From NCBI RefSeq assembly GCF_009362785.1, contig NZ_WHNQ01000025.1:1-64000 (forward strand): 64,000 bases of DNA, given 5' to 3'. Shown in pieces: positions 43,124 to 52,174 of the stretch; the stretch's first letter is position 1, and every line of letters begins with the position of its first letter. The notes under the pieces were generated by a model. The model saw only the letters and a list, made by a program, of their open reading frames with translations. It ran no database searches and was not told the origin of the DNA. The DNA comes from Paraburkholderia atlantica. Its GTDB lineage: Bacteria > Pseudomonadota > Gammaproteobacteria > Burkholderiales > Burkholderiaceae. A program made the position numbers and the translations under genes.

Positions 43124-44560
43124 ATGACAGAGCAGAGCATCACTGACGACAAGAAGCCTCAGACCGCAACCGCGACCGCGCCGCTCGCGAAGACACTCGA
43201 AGCATTGCGCGCCGCGCTCGGCGCCGATGCGGTGCGCGTCGGCGAACAGATCGGCGAACACGCGATGACCGACTGGACACGCCACGAGCCAACGCGTCCG
43301 GCGGCGCTGCTGCTGCCGCGTACGACCGACGAGGTATCGCGCGCACTCTCGATCTGCCACGCCGCGCATCAACCGGTGGTGCCACAAGGCGGCATGACCG
43401 GGCTCGCGGGCGGCGCGATCGCGCGCGCCAACGATATCGCGTTGTCGCTGGAACGCTTGAGCGGCGTCGAAGAACTCGACGCGGCATCGGCCACACTGAC
43501 CGTGCGTGCCGGCACCACGTTGCAGGCCGCGCAGGAAGCGGCCGAAGCAGCGGGCTTCGAACTCGCGCTCGATCTCGGCGCGCGCGGCTCATGCCAGATC
43601 GGCGGCAATCTCGCGACCAACGCGGGCGGCAATCGCGTGATCCAGTCCGGCACCGCGCGCGACCAGGTGCTCGGTCTCGAAGTGGTGCTCGCGAATGGCG
43701 ACGTGCTCAGTTCGCTCGGCAAGATGGTCAAGAACAACACCGGCTATGACCTGAAGCACTGGTTCATCGGCTCGGAGGGCACGCTCGGGGTGATCACTCG
43801 CGCGGTGTTGCGGCTGCATCCACGACGCGCGGCGCGTCATACGGCGCTCGTCGGGCTCGACGATTACGATGCCGCGGTGAGCCTGCTGCGCCGTCTGGCG
43901 ATGCGCTTCGGCAACGACATCGGCGCGTTCGAGATCATGTGGCCGGACTTCTACGATTTCGGCGTGAAGCTGACCGGCGCGCGCTCGCCGTTCGACGCCG
44001 CGCATCCGCTCTATGCGTTGATCGAGCACGCGGGCTTCGATGCCGACGACGCTGGCGAACGCTTTGCGCAAGCGCTGACCGATGCGCTACAGGCGGGCGC
44101 GCTGCGCGACGCGGTGATCGCGCAGTCGGTTGCCGATGCGCGCGCGCTATGGGCGATCCGCGAGTGCACCGCGGAGTTTCCGATCAAGCTCGATCCGATC
44201 AACTTCGACGTGAGTCTGCCGATCGGCGAGATCGGCAGGTTCGTCGACCGTTGCCGCGCGGCGCTCGATCAGCGCTGGCCAGGCAACCAAGCGTATTTCT
44301 TCGGGCATATCGGCGATTCGAATCTGCATCTGACCGTCGATGGCCATTCGATCCCCGGCGTCGATCATCACGCGGTGTATGCGTTCGTCTATCAGATGCT
44401 GGGGCCGTTGCGCGGGTCGGTGTCGGCCGAGCATGGCATCGGTTCACTCAAGCGCGAGTTCCTGCCGATTTCACGCTCGCCCGCCGAGCTTGCGGCGATG
44501 GTCGCGATCAAGCATGCGCTCGATCCGCGCGGCATTCTGAATCCGGGCAAGCTGTTCTGA
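43124..44560 (+). CDS. FAD-linked 2-hydroxyacid dehydrogenase (D-2-hydroxyglutarate/D-lactate dehydrogenase type)
   Basis: A 478-residue vanillyl-alcohol-oxidase-superfamily flavoprotein with an FAD_binding_4 domain (about 45-230) and FAD-oxidase C domain (about 235-475). Visible signatures are P-x-G-G-M-T-G-L-A-G-G-A near 90, G-G-N-L-A-T-N-A-G-G-N, G-S-E-G-T-L-G-V-I-T, the G-H-I-G-D-S-N-L-H metal-binding motif, and the S-A-E-H-G-I-G end signature with D-P-x-G-I-L-N-P-G-K. These match D-2-hydroxyglutarate and D-lactate dehydrogenases. AAGGA precedes the ATG at 43124, 11 bp after the oxygenase stop. The frame stays open 121 codons upstream inside the oxygenase gene, but that part is antiparallel noise. 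Confidence 0.9.
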   Translation: MTEQSITDDKKPQTATATAPLAKTLEALRAALGADAVRVGEQIGEHAMTDWTRHEPTRPAALLLPRTTDEVSRALSICHAAHQPVVPQGGMTGLAGGAIARANDIALSLERLSGVEELDAASATLTVRAGTTLQAAQEAAEAAGFELALDLGARGSCQIGGNLATNAGGNRVIQSGTARDQVLGLEVVLANGDVLSSLGKMVKNNTGYDLKHWFIGSEGTLGVITRAVLRLHPRRAARHTALVGLDDYDAAVSLLRRLAMRFGNDIGAFEIMWPDFYDFGVKLTGARSPFDAAHPLYALIEHAGFDADDAGERFAQALTDALQAGALRDAVIAQSVADARALWAIRECTAEFPIKLDPINFDVSLPIGEIGRFVDRCRAALDQRWPGNQAYFFGHIGDSNLHLTVDGHSIPGVDHHAVYAFVYQMLGPLRGSVSAEHGIGSLKREFLPISRSPAELAAMVAIKHALDPRGILNPGKLF

Positions 44561-44575
44561 TAGCGACGAGCACCC

Positions 44576-44598
44576 GCCACGCGCGGATCACGCGTGGC
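44576..44598. terminator. Hairpin between convergent dehydrogenase and GMC genes
   Basis: GCCACGCG (44576-44583) pairs with CGCGTGGC (44591-44598) over a 7-nt loop, 15 bp after the dehydrogenase stop. There is no T tract, so termination is only likely, not shown. Confidence 0.4.
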
Positions 44599-44618
44599 GC
44601 ATCGGCGATGCCGCGCCG

Positions 44619-47600
44619 TCAGTGCGCGTTCAGATAGCTGACGATCAGCGGATAGACATCCACCGCAGCGTTCTTGCCGAAGATGCAGTCGATATGCCCA
44701 TAGCCCGGAATCAGATGGCGCTCGTACGGCTGCTCGGGGAAGCGTTCGCGCAGCAGGTCGTAAGTGTGCGCCGTGCTGACCGGCAGATAGGTTTCGTTCT
44801 TCTCGCCGTGAATGAAGCCGATCGGCAGACGCATGCCTTCGAGTCCTTTCATGCCGTTTGCACCGCTCAGATACACGTCGTCGCCGCGCGCATCGACGAC
44901 ATGGCCCGCGCGCACCATCGTGGCCAGATGCTGGAACACGGCCATGTCGTGAATGCCGAACAGCTCCTGCAGGTTCGCATGCAGCATCTCGTTCAGCTTG
45001 TCGTGCTCATAGAGCAGGCCATACAGGAACGTCGCGCGATGACAGATCGGATTGCCGCAGCCCTCGTCGTGATCGACCGGATAGAGACGCAGCGCTTCGT
45101 CGAACAGGTTTGCGGGCCACGAATCTTCCTGCGTGTAGGCAGTCAGGTCGCGGACGCGCAGATGCTGCATCAGGTCGGGAATATGCAAGCCGGCCTTGAT
45201 CCGTTGCAGCGTGCCCGGCACCGGATGCGCGGACACCTGCGAAATCACCGCCGAGCGCACGCCCTCGAGTCCGTATAGCAGCGACATGCTGAGCGCGAGG
45301 CCGCCCAGGCAGTGACCGAGTACCTGGATGTTCGGCGCGCCGGTCACTTCGCGAATCTTCGCGACCGCGGCGGGAATGTCCTCGCGCGCGACCATGTCGA
45401 CGTTGGCCGGCACGAGCACGCTCGGCAGTTCGATGCTGACGCGCAAATCGACGAGCCATACGTCGTAGCCCGACGCGCATAGATATTCGACGAGGTTGGT
45501 CGATATCAGATCGGTCGAGAAGATGCGGCTCGAGACGCCCGAGCCGTGGATCAGCAGGATCGGCTTCGACTCTTTGTCCGCGGCTGGATCGAAGTAGCGC
45601 GTGAGCTTGAGCCGCGTGCGGTCCGGTGTGTCGAAGTAGGTGACCTGCGGCGCCGGCGCGCGCAGCGTGCGCTTGGCGCGCGGCGGCGTGTGGGGATCGT
45701 AGAACTGCAGCGGCGCGGCCACGCCGCCGTATTCGGTGAACAGCACGCCCGCGAAGAACTTGCCGAACTTGAGCGTCCATTCGAGGCGCGTCTTCAGGTC
45801 GGGCGCGTGCGTGACTTCGAGCGTGCGCTGCTGCTTCAGGAAGTTTTCCGGCGTGATGATCAGCGTGGCGGTGCCGACGACGGGCGCATCGTCCTTATCC
45901 GACGCGCGTATCTCCGCATACAGCGTGTTGGTCTGCTCCCACAGGTTGATCGGCGACGTGCGCGTGATGATCTTCTTGCCGCTCAGATACCAGGTGTTGC
46001 CTTCGGCCGCGTCGAGCGTCATCCGGTAGTTCATGTTGCGCTCGTCGACATCGGACTCGTCGACGACGAACAGGTTGAACGTGCCGTCGCTGATCGTCAG
46101 CGGTTGCGCGGACAGCGCGGGGCAGGTCAGCGTGCCGGCGGTGCGCGCGAGGTGATTCGGGTTGGCCAGCATGTCGGCGAGATCGTCGGACTCGACCGTC
46201 AGCGTGAATTCGATCGGGCTCGTGGCGGCTTCGCCCGCCACCTTGGGCGTGTAGGTGCCCACCATCGTCTCGGTGAAGCGCAGGCCGATCTTCTGCGCGG
46301 GCGGCACGGCGGCGGTGCCTTTCGACGCGTAATCGATCGACCAGTCGTGCGCTTTGGCCAGCAGCGCGCAGTTGCGTTCGGCGAGCGCGGAGATGGTCAA
46401 GAGCGGATTGACGCCGAGCGACATCGGCATCACCGCGCCGTCCATCACGTAAAGGCCGTCGTGCACCGCGGCGCCGTCCGCGCCGCTGAACACGCGGCCC
46501 AGATGATCGACCACGCCATGCGCGGCGTCCTCGCCCATGCCGCAGCCGCCGAGCGGATGCACGGTCACGGTTCGCCGGCCGGCGATCTTCGTCGAAATCG
46601 GGTTGCGCAGATATTTGCCGCCGAGCGGCCTGGTCGCGTCGATCAGCACGTCCTCGACGGTCTGGAAGACCGGCTGGCGTCCGGCGTTTTTCCATTCGAT
46701 GCGCGCACGGCCTTTATCACCGATCTTGATGCGGCCGCTTTCGTCGTCGTGCGCCATCACGAGGTAGCTTTGCGTGTGATTGAGCGCGCCGTGGTATGGG
46801 CCGCGGATCAGGCTCTCGATCGCGCGCGCGTCGTAGGCCACGCGCTCGAGCAGCGACGGGGCGCCGGCCGCATCCACGCCTTCGAGCGGCGCGACCGCGC
46901 CGAGCATGCCGACGAGCGCTTCGCCGACCGGGCCGGCCAGCGAGCCTTCCTCGATCACGTAGCCATCCCTGACGTTTTTCTCGGCGGCGCGATTGTCGAT
47001 CAGGCCGGTGATGGTCGGCCCGACCGGCGGAATCTGCCCTGGCTTGTGCTCGCCCCAGCCGACGCCGTTGATCGTGTCCTTCGTGTTGTACGCGAAGGCG
47101 AGCACGTCGCCGTTGCCGGTGAAATGCTGACCGAGCATCTCCGACGTGCTCAAGCCGGCGGCGCGCGAGCGCAGCAGCAGCGCGGTCGAGCCGATCGTGC
47201 CAGCCGCGACGATGACGATATCGGCCAGCACGAACAGATCGGGCGCGTCATAGCTTTCGCGGCCGAGCTTGACGAGCTGGAAGTTGACCTTCCATTGCTG
47301 CGTGTCGGGATCGCGCAGCACCGAGTGCACGGCTGTGCCGGTGAAAATCTGCGCGCCGTGAGCGACCGCGTCGGGCAGATAGTTCATATGGGTCGAGTTC
47401 TTCGCGTCGTAGTTGCAACCCGAGTTGCAATCGCCGCAACCGACGCAGCGCTGCTGCTCGACGCCCGCCGCGTTCGGGCCGCTCTCGAACGTGACCGTGA
47501 TCGGCGGACGGCTGAAGCGGTCCGCCATGCCGAGCGCCTGCGCCGATTTTTCGAGCGCCTGCAGCTTCGGCAGCGGCGGGAAATCATCCGGCACCGGCGA

Positions 47601-48035
47601 CGGTGACAGCATTTTCCGCGCGAGCCCATAGCCGTCGTCGCGTCCGGCTTTGTCGGCGCGCAGCGCGGCCGGCCAGCGCGGGTCGTCCCACAGGCGCGGA
47701 TCGGCCTCCAGCGCGACGTTCGCATTGATCAGCGACGTGCCGCCGAGCCCGCAGCCCACCACTGCGTTGACGTCCTCGTTCACGTGCACTTCGAGCAGCG
47801 CGAGCGGCGAACCGATCTGCGCCTCGGCCGTGTTGTACTGGATATTCTCGACGCCTTGCACAGGTGTGCGCGGATACTCGCCGGCCATGAATTCGCGGCC
47901 GCGCTCGAGCACGCAGACGCGCCGGCCCGCACGCGCCATCCGGCTCGCGGCGATCGCGCCGCCGTAGCCCGAGCCAATCACCACCACTTCGTAATGCCGT
48001 TGCAGCGCCGTCGGCGCGCTCGATAAGCGGTTCAT
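44619..48035 (-). CDS. GMC oxidoreductase fused to a PhaC-like alpha/beta hydrolase
   Basis: A 1138-residue two-enzyme protein. Residues 1-570 are a cholesterol-oxidase-like GMC flavoenzyme: G-S-G-Y-G-G dinucleotide motif at 21-26 and the C-terminal H-P-L-G-G-C-G-M-G and N-P-L-L-T-I-S-A-L-A-E-R segments. It contains a Cys cluster, C197, C200, C203 and C207 (CX2CX2CX3C). Residues about 590-800 form a linker with beta-rich character. Residues about 810-1138 are an alpha/beta hydrolase with oxyanion loop H-G-S-G-V and nucleophile elbow G-H-C-L-G-G, where C909 replaces serine, as in PHA synthases. The ATG at 48035 with AGGTGG upstream is preferred to a GTG three codons earlier. The substrate is probably a sterol-like or long-chain alcohol. 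Confidence 0.85.
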   Translation of the reverse strand: MNRLSSAPTALQRHYEVVVIGSGYGGAIAASRMARAGRRVCVLERGREFMAGEYPRTPVQGVENIQYNTAEAQIGSPLALLEVHVNEDVNAVVGCGLGGTSLINANVALEADPRLWDDPRWPAALRADKAGRDDGYGLARKMLSPSPVPDDFPPLPKLQALEKSAQALGMADRFSRPPITVTFESGPNAAGVEQQRCVGCGDCNSGCNYDAKNSTHMNYLPDAVAHGAQIFTGTAVHSVLRDPDTQQWKVNFQLVKLGRESYDAPDLFVLADIVIVAAGTIGSTALLLRSRAAGLSTSEMLGQHFTGNGDVLAFAYNTKDTINGVGWGEHKPGQIPPVGPTITGLIDNRAAEKNVRDGYVIEEGSLAGPVGEALVGMLGAVAPLEGVDAAGAPSLLERVAYDARAIESLIRGPYHGALNHTQSYLVMAHDDESGRIKIGDKGRARIEWKNAGRQPVFQTVEDVLIDATRPLGGKYLRNPISTKIAGRRTVTVHPLGGCGMGEDAAHGVVDHLGRVFSGADGAAVHDGLYVMDGAVMPMSLGVNPLLTISALAERNCALLAKAHDWSIDYASKGTAAVPPAQKIGLRFTETMVGTYTPKVAGEAATSPIEFTLTVESDDLADMLANPNHLARTAGTLTCPALSAQPLTISDGTFNLFVVDESDVDERNMNYRMTLDAAEGNTWYLSGKKIITRTSPINLWEQTNTLYAEIRASDKDDAPVVGTATLIITPENFLKQQRTLEVTHAPDLKTRLEWTLKFGKFFAGVLFTEYGGVAAPLQFYDPHTPPRAKRTLRAPAPQVTYFDTPDRTRLKLTRYFDPAADKESKPILLIHGSGVSSRIFSTDLISTNLVEYLCASGYDVWLVDLRVSIELPSVLVPANVDMVAREDIPAAVAKIREVTGAPNIQVLGHCLGGLALSMSLLYGLEGVRSAVISQVSAHPVPGTLQRIKAGLHIPDLMQHLRVRDLTAYTQEDSWPANLFDEALRLYPVDHDEGCGNPICHRATFLYGLLYEHDKLNEMLHANLQELFGIHDMAVFQHLATMVRAGHVVDARGDDVYLSGANGMKGLEGMRLPIGFIHGEKNETYLPVSTAHTYDLLRERFPEQPYERHLIPGYGHIDCIFGKNAAVDVYPLIVSYLNAH

Positions 48036-48155
48036 CAGGACCACCTCGTCTGGAATCGGATGCGGGGAAAGGAAGCGCGGCTTCGGAACAAAGACGGCGT
48101 GCTGCGGCAGCTTTTTTATCGTAGGCGGAATATCGCTGCAAAAAAAGCAGATGCG

Positions 48156-48185
48156 AAAAAAGCGCGCGCCATGGAGAGGGCGCGC
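48156..48185 (-). terminator. Terminator of the sigma-like gene
   Basis: On the minus strand GCGCGCC (plus 48179-48185) pairs with GGCGCGC (plus 48164-48170) and runs into TTTTTT (plus 48156-48161). It ends the transcript from 48306 before the GMC gene; the 270-bp interval also holds the GMC promoter region. Confidence 0.75.
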
Positions 48186-48305
48186 CGAAGTCGTAGCGTG
48201 CGACGTTCAGGACGGCATGACCGGCCGGCCGTTGCCGGGTGTACCCCGGCCGTACAGGCATGCGCTCTTATCGCTTCTTATGTGGCCTGTTTGTTCTCCA
48301 AACTA

Positions 48306-49097
48306 TTACGCGGCCACTTCATCGAATTCGCTATCGCTCGATTCCGCGGCGAGCAGATTCAGCGCAACCAGAATCGCGGCGCGATTGTCGACGTCGATCT
48401 CGATGCCAAGCGCGTCGGTGAGCCAGCGGCCGATCTTGGTGTTGGAAAATTCCACGGCGCCGGCCGTCTTTTTCATCGTGACGCCGAGTTTGACGGCGCG
48501 ATAGTGATAAGAGGGCACCCGATGCTGAGCCGCGACCGCCGAAAGCCCGCCTTTGCCTTCCGAGCACCAGCCGAGGCTGCCGGCCAGCACGATCCGCTCG
48601 GGTTCGTCGAGCCCTTCGATGAACTCGCGCGCCGCGCGCCGCACGCTCTGTTCGTCGAGGCCATATTGCAGCAGCACGCTTTCCACCGGGTCTTCGAGCG
48701 CGTGCGCGCGCAGATCGATTTCCTGCGCGATGCCCTCGCTCTCCATCGACACGTTGCGCTGATGGCACGCGCTGCGCAGGCAGTCGATCAGATAGCGGCG
48801 GAAATACGCGCACACCGCGTAGCTATTGGACGGCGCGCTGTCGGCGCACGCGTTCGTTTCGGTGTGGCCGGGCGCGAGGCGCAACACCTTCGCGTAGATG
48901 AACTGGGCGACCAGTTCTTCCTTGTCCTCGCCGAGCGCCTGCAATTCGAGCGGGTGGTAGGTCCGCAACGCGCGCTTGACCAGTTCGACCATCGACACCA
49001 TTTCGTCCGCGGAGAGCCGGGTGCGTCTGCGCCACAGGTCGGGCAGGATCGCGTCGTCGAGTTGGCGGGCGAACTCGTAGCTCGGGACTGCGCCCAT
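48306..49097 (-). CDS. Sigma-factor-like protein of unknown function
   Basis: A 263-residue soluble protein. The ATG at 49097 has a strong GGAGG 6 nt upstream. The C-terminal half (about 145-200) holds a segment like a sigma region 4 or HTH: E-F-I-E-G-L-D-E-P-E-R-I-V-L-A-G-S-L then G-G-L-S-A-V-A-A-Q-H-R-V-P-S-Y-H-Y-R. The middle (R-R-Y-L-I-D-C-L-R) could correspond to region 2. This likeness is weak and by eye. No known family was identified. It is divergent from a hybrid histidine kinase, 398 bp away, and ends at its own terminator. Confidence 0.6.
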   Translation of the reverse strand: MGAVPSYEFARQLDDAILPDLWRRRTRLSADEMVSMVELVKRALRTYHPLELQALGEDKEELVAQFIYAKVLRLAPGHTETNACADSAPSNSYAVCAYFRRYLIDCLRSACHQRNVSMESEGIAQEIDLRAHALEDPVESVLLQYGLDEQSVRRAAREFIEGLDEPERIVLAGSLGWCSEGKGGLSAVAAQHRVPSYHYRAVKLGVTMKKTAGAVEFSNTKIGRWLTDALGIEIDVDNRAAILVALNLLAAESSDSEFDEVAA

Positions 49098-49495
49098 GGA
49101 AACCTCCGTCACGGTTGGCGAGGAGCGCGGTGAGCCGCGGCGCGTGGGCCGCGAAGCGGGGGGAAGTTGCCTGTCATGCCGCGCTGAAACGTGAATGCAG
49201 TATGGTTCGCGGCAAGGCCTTCGCCTATATGGAAGAAGTGTTAGCTGATGGGTAAACTGCCGGGTAAACCTTCTGACGGATTGCTGACGATTAGTCTGAC
49301 GAGTGGGCATTCGCCGTAGAATAAAACCGCGCGGGCGGCGCGTTTGGTCGCCCGGTTCGACTGGCGGCTTTCCCGGAGCGCCGCCGCCTGCTCAGTGCTT
49401 CGTCGCAACGAAGTTGCCATGCTCCCGCGATCAAACTGCGTGGGATCGGATCGAGCGCTCGAGCGCTAACGCCGATCGACAGAGGAGACCGCCCC
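49098..49495. other. Divergent intergenic region, sigma-like gene / histidine kinase
   Basis: A 398-bp non-coding stretch between divergently read genes. It should hold the promoters of both. The kinase has GAGGAGA close to its start; no convincing operator or promoter pair was picked out by eye. Confidence 0.5.
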
Positions 49496-51391
49496 ATGCG
49501 GGCCGACCCGATCCAGCGTGCCATCGACGAAGACCTCGTGCGCGTGCTCTACGCGCAGGACCCGATCGCGTTCTTTTCGCACTGGTTTTCGATCGCGGTG
49601 CTGGTAGCGATCTACTGGCCCCATGTGCCGGCGTTGCCGCTGTTTATCGCGTGTTTCGTTTTTTATGCGCTCGCCAATTGCGCGGGCCTCGCGCTGTGGA
49701 TCTGCAATCGCCGCTATCCGCAGATGGTGTCGCCGCGCGACTGGATCTATCTGCACGCGCTGCGCGGCGTGCTCCTGTATAGCGGGCCGGGCTTCGCAGT
49801 ATGGTTCGCGTTCCAGAGTCCGCAAACCGATCTGCCGCTATTGCACACCGTGCTGCTGGTGACGCTCGCGGCCGGCGTGTTCATGTCGAACGGGTTCGAC
49901 CTCCTCAATTTTTCGACCTCGATTCCGTTTCTGCTGCTGCCGTCGATCGTGCTGCATTTCGGCTCGCATACGTTCGATCGCACGATTCTCGCGATCGTGC
50001 TCGCGTTCTTCTTCTGCGCGATCAACGTCTATGCGATGAGCTATCGCAAGCTGTTTCGCCAGGTCGTGCAGGCGCGCGTCGATCAGCAGTACCTCGCGGA
50101 ATCGCTGGCCGCGCAAAAGCGCGTCGCCGAAGAAGCGAGCCTCGCGAAGACGCGCTTTTTCGCGGCGGCAAGCCACGATCTGCGTCAGCCGCTGCATGCG
50201 ATCGGGCTGCTCGCGGCGTCGCTGAATGACCCGGCGGCGACGCCCGCGCAGCACGCGAAGACGGCCGGACACATCGTCTATAACGTCGAGGCGCTCAATC
50301 AGCTGTTCAACCAGGTGCTGGATCTGGCGCGGCTCGAAAGCGGCGTGACCCAGGTGATCCGGTTGCACTTCCGGCTCTCCGAACTGTTCGAGCGGGTCGG
50401 CAGTCAGTATCGACCGCAGGCCGCGGCGAAGGGGCTCGCGCTGCGCATCGCGCCGACTTCGATGGTGCTGTACGACGATCCCGTGCTGCTCGAACGGGTG
50501 TTGAGCAATCTGCTGTCGAACGCGGTGCGTTATACCGAGCAAGGCGCGATCTGGCTCGGCTTCCGGCGCGCGGGGCGGCAAAAGGGCGGCTATATCGAGG
50601 TGCGCGATTCGGGCGTCGGCATTGCGCCGGAGGAGCACGAGCGCATTTTCGAGGAGTTTTACCAGGTCGAGAATCCGCAGCGCGACGCGCGTCAGGGGCA
50701 CGGACTCGGGTTGCCGACCGTCAGGCGGCTCGTCGGCCTGCTCGGCGGCGAGTTGCAGCTGCGCTCGGCGCCGGGGCGCGGCTCGGTGTTCCGCTTCGCG
50801 GTGCAGGCGGGCGACGCGAGCGGCATCGTCGCGAGTCTGAACGATTCGGTCGCGGGCGGCCCGGCTTCGCTGGGGCGGCGCGTGCTGTGCATCGACGACG
50901 AGCCGTCGATACTCGAAGGCATCGCGAGCCTGCTCGAGCGCTGGGGCTGCGAGGTGCGCGGCGCGCGCGACGAAGCCGGTGCGCTCGCCGCGCTCGCGGA
51001 CGGCTTCGTGCCCGACGCGATTCTGTGCGACTACCAGCTCGCCCATCACCGCACCGGCGCGCAGGCGCTGAGCGCGATGCGCGGCGCGCTGGCGCGCGAC
51101 GGGCACGGCAATGTGGTCACGCTGCTGATCACCGGCGATATGGCGTCGGCGGAGCTGGCGGCGCTCGCGTTGCAGGGCATTCCCGTGCTGCACAAGCCGG
51201 TGACGCCGGCGCGGTTGCGGCGCACGCTGGAAATGCTGTGGCAGCAGGCGGAACTCGACCAAGGGCGTGCGGCGGGCGTGGTCGTGTTGGGAGACGGGGC
51301 GGGAGAAGCTGGTGCAGCGCAGTCGCCCGCAGGGGATGGTTCGCCGCAAACTGAAGCGGGCTCCGGGGCGCACAGCGAAACGCAGCCTTAG
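49496..51391 (+). CDS. Hybrid sensor histidine kinase with receiver domain
   Basis: A 631-residue inner-membrane hybrid kinase. Residues 1-185 form six or so transmembrane helices with no periplasmic sensor domain, followed by a coiled-coil (about 186-220). The HisKA box is A-S-H-D-L-R-Q-P-L-H with H227. The ATPase domain has N342, D-S-G-V-G-I (371-376) and G-H-G-L-G-L (401-406). A C-terminal receiver (about 462-580) has D-D-E at 467-469 and phospho-acceptor D512. Membrane signal unknown. It is convergent with a LuxR-type response regulator gene (39 bp apart), a likely partner. The last 40 residues are low-complexity. GAGGAGA precedes the ATG. Confidence 0.93.
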   Translation: MRADPIQRAIDEDLVRVLYAQDPIAFFSHWFSIAVLVAIYWPHVPALPLFIACFVFYALANCAGLALWICNRRYPQMVSPRDWIYLHALRGVLLYSGPGFAVWFAFQSPQTDLPLLHTVLLVTLAAGVFMSNGFDLLNFSTSIPFLLLPSIVLHFGSHTFDRTILAIVLAFFFCAINVYAMSYRKLFRQVVQARVDQQYLAESLAAQKRVAEEASLAKTRFFAAASHDLRQPLHAIGLLAASLNDPAATPAQHAKTAGHIVYNVEALNQLFNQVLDLARLESGVTQVIRLHFRLSELFERVGSQYRPQAAAKGLALRIAPTSMVLYDDPVLLERVLSNLLSNAVRYTEQGAIWLGFRRAGRQKGGYIEVRDSGVGIAPEEHERIFEEFYQVENPQRDARQGHGLGLPTVRRLVGLLGGELQLRSAPGRGSVFRFAVQAGDASGIVASLNDSVAGGPASLGRRVLCIDDEPSILEGIASLLERWGCEVRGARDEAGALAALADGFVPDAILCDYQLAHHRTGAQALSAMRGALARDGHGNVVTLLITGDMASAELAALALQGIPVLHKPVTPARLRRTLEMLWQQAELDQGRAAGVVVLGDGAGEAGAAQSPAGDGSPQTEAGSGAHSETQP

Positions 51392-51430
51392 AGACGGAAA
51401 ATCAGAGACGGTTAGCGCTGCGGCGCAGCG

Positions 51431-52174
51431 CTACAGCGTCTTCCCCGCCTCCAGCCATCCATTGATTACAGCGATCGCCGTCGAGCGGTTATGCACGCCG
51501 AGCGCGCGGAAGATCACCGACAGATGCACCTTCACCGTACCCTCCGCGACGCCGAGATCGCGCGCGATCATCTTGTTGGTCCAGCCGCGATGCACGAGCC
51601 GCATGATGTCCTGCTGACGTGGTGACAGATTCTCCAGCAAATGCTGCTGATGCGGCTGCAGCGACGGCATCTGCCTGAGAGGTTCGGTCTGCGCGGCGGC
51701 GCTCGGGGGCGGCACTGCTGACGATGCATCCGCTTCTGCGCCCGCACAGCCGGCCCCCTGCGTCTCGCGCGTGCCGAGCAGACTCAGCGCTTCCATCGGC
51801 ACATAAGCGCCGCCGGACAGCACCAGTTCGATTGCCTTCAGCATCACGCTGGCGGGCTGGCGCTTCGGCACGAAGCCGAGCGCGCCGGCCGCGAGCACCG
51901 CGCGCATCTCGTCGGGCGATTCCTCCGCGGACAGCACCACGACCGGCAGCGCCGGATTCGCCTTTAGCAGCGATTCGAGCGACGCCGCGCCGCTCATGCC
52001 CGGCATATGCAGATCGACGATCGCCAGATCGTGATTGGCGTCGGGGCGCGCGGCGGTCGCAAGGGTTTCCCAGCTGTCGGCTTCGTCGAACTGGGCGTCG
52101 GGATCGAAGCCGCGCAGCATGCCTTTGACGCCTTGCCGGATCAGTTCATGGTCGTCGGCTACAAGAAACTTCAT
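51431..52174 (-). CDS. LuxR/NarL-type response regulator
   Basis: A 247-residue two-domain regulator. The receiver domain (1-125) has D-D at 7-8, phospho-acceptor D54 in A-I-V-D-L-H-M-P-G-M and K104-like V-P-K near the end. A variable Ala/Ser/Pro-rich linker (about 140-175) precedes a GerE/LuxR helix-turn-helix (about 185-245: L-S-P-R-Q-Q-D-I-M-R-L-V-H-R-G-W-T-N-K-M-I-A-R-D-L). It converges with the hybrid kinase gene, so it may receive phosphate from that kinase or from the receiver in a relay. Frame extends upstream, but the domain starts at the ATG at 52174. Confidence 0.92.
   Translation of the reverse strand: MKFLVADDHELIRQGVKGMLRGFDPDAQFDEADSWETLATAARPDANHDLAIVDLHMPGMSGAASLESLLKANPALPVVVLSAEESPDEMRAVLAAGALGFVPKRQPASVMLKAIELVLSGGAYVPMEALSLLGTRETQGAGCAGAEADASSAVPPPSAAAQTEPLRQMPSLQPHQQHLLENLSPRQQDIMRLVHRGWTNKMIARDLGVAEGTVKVHLSVIFRALGVHNRSTAIAVINGWLEAGKTL

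Noticed and set aside
45546..47606. A 686-codon open frame on the plus strand opposite the GMC gene.
   Set aside because: Arg/Asp/His-rich antisense of a strongly conserved GC-rich gene. No domain or ribosome-binding site.
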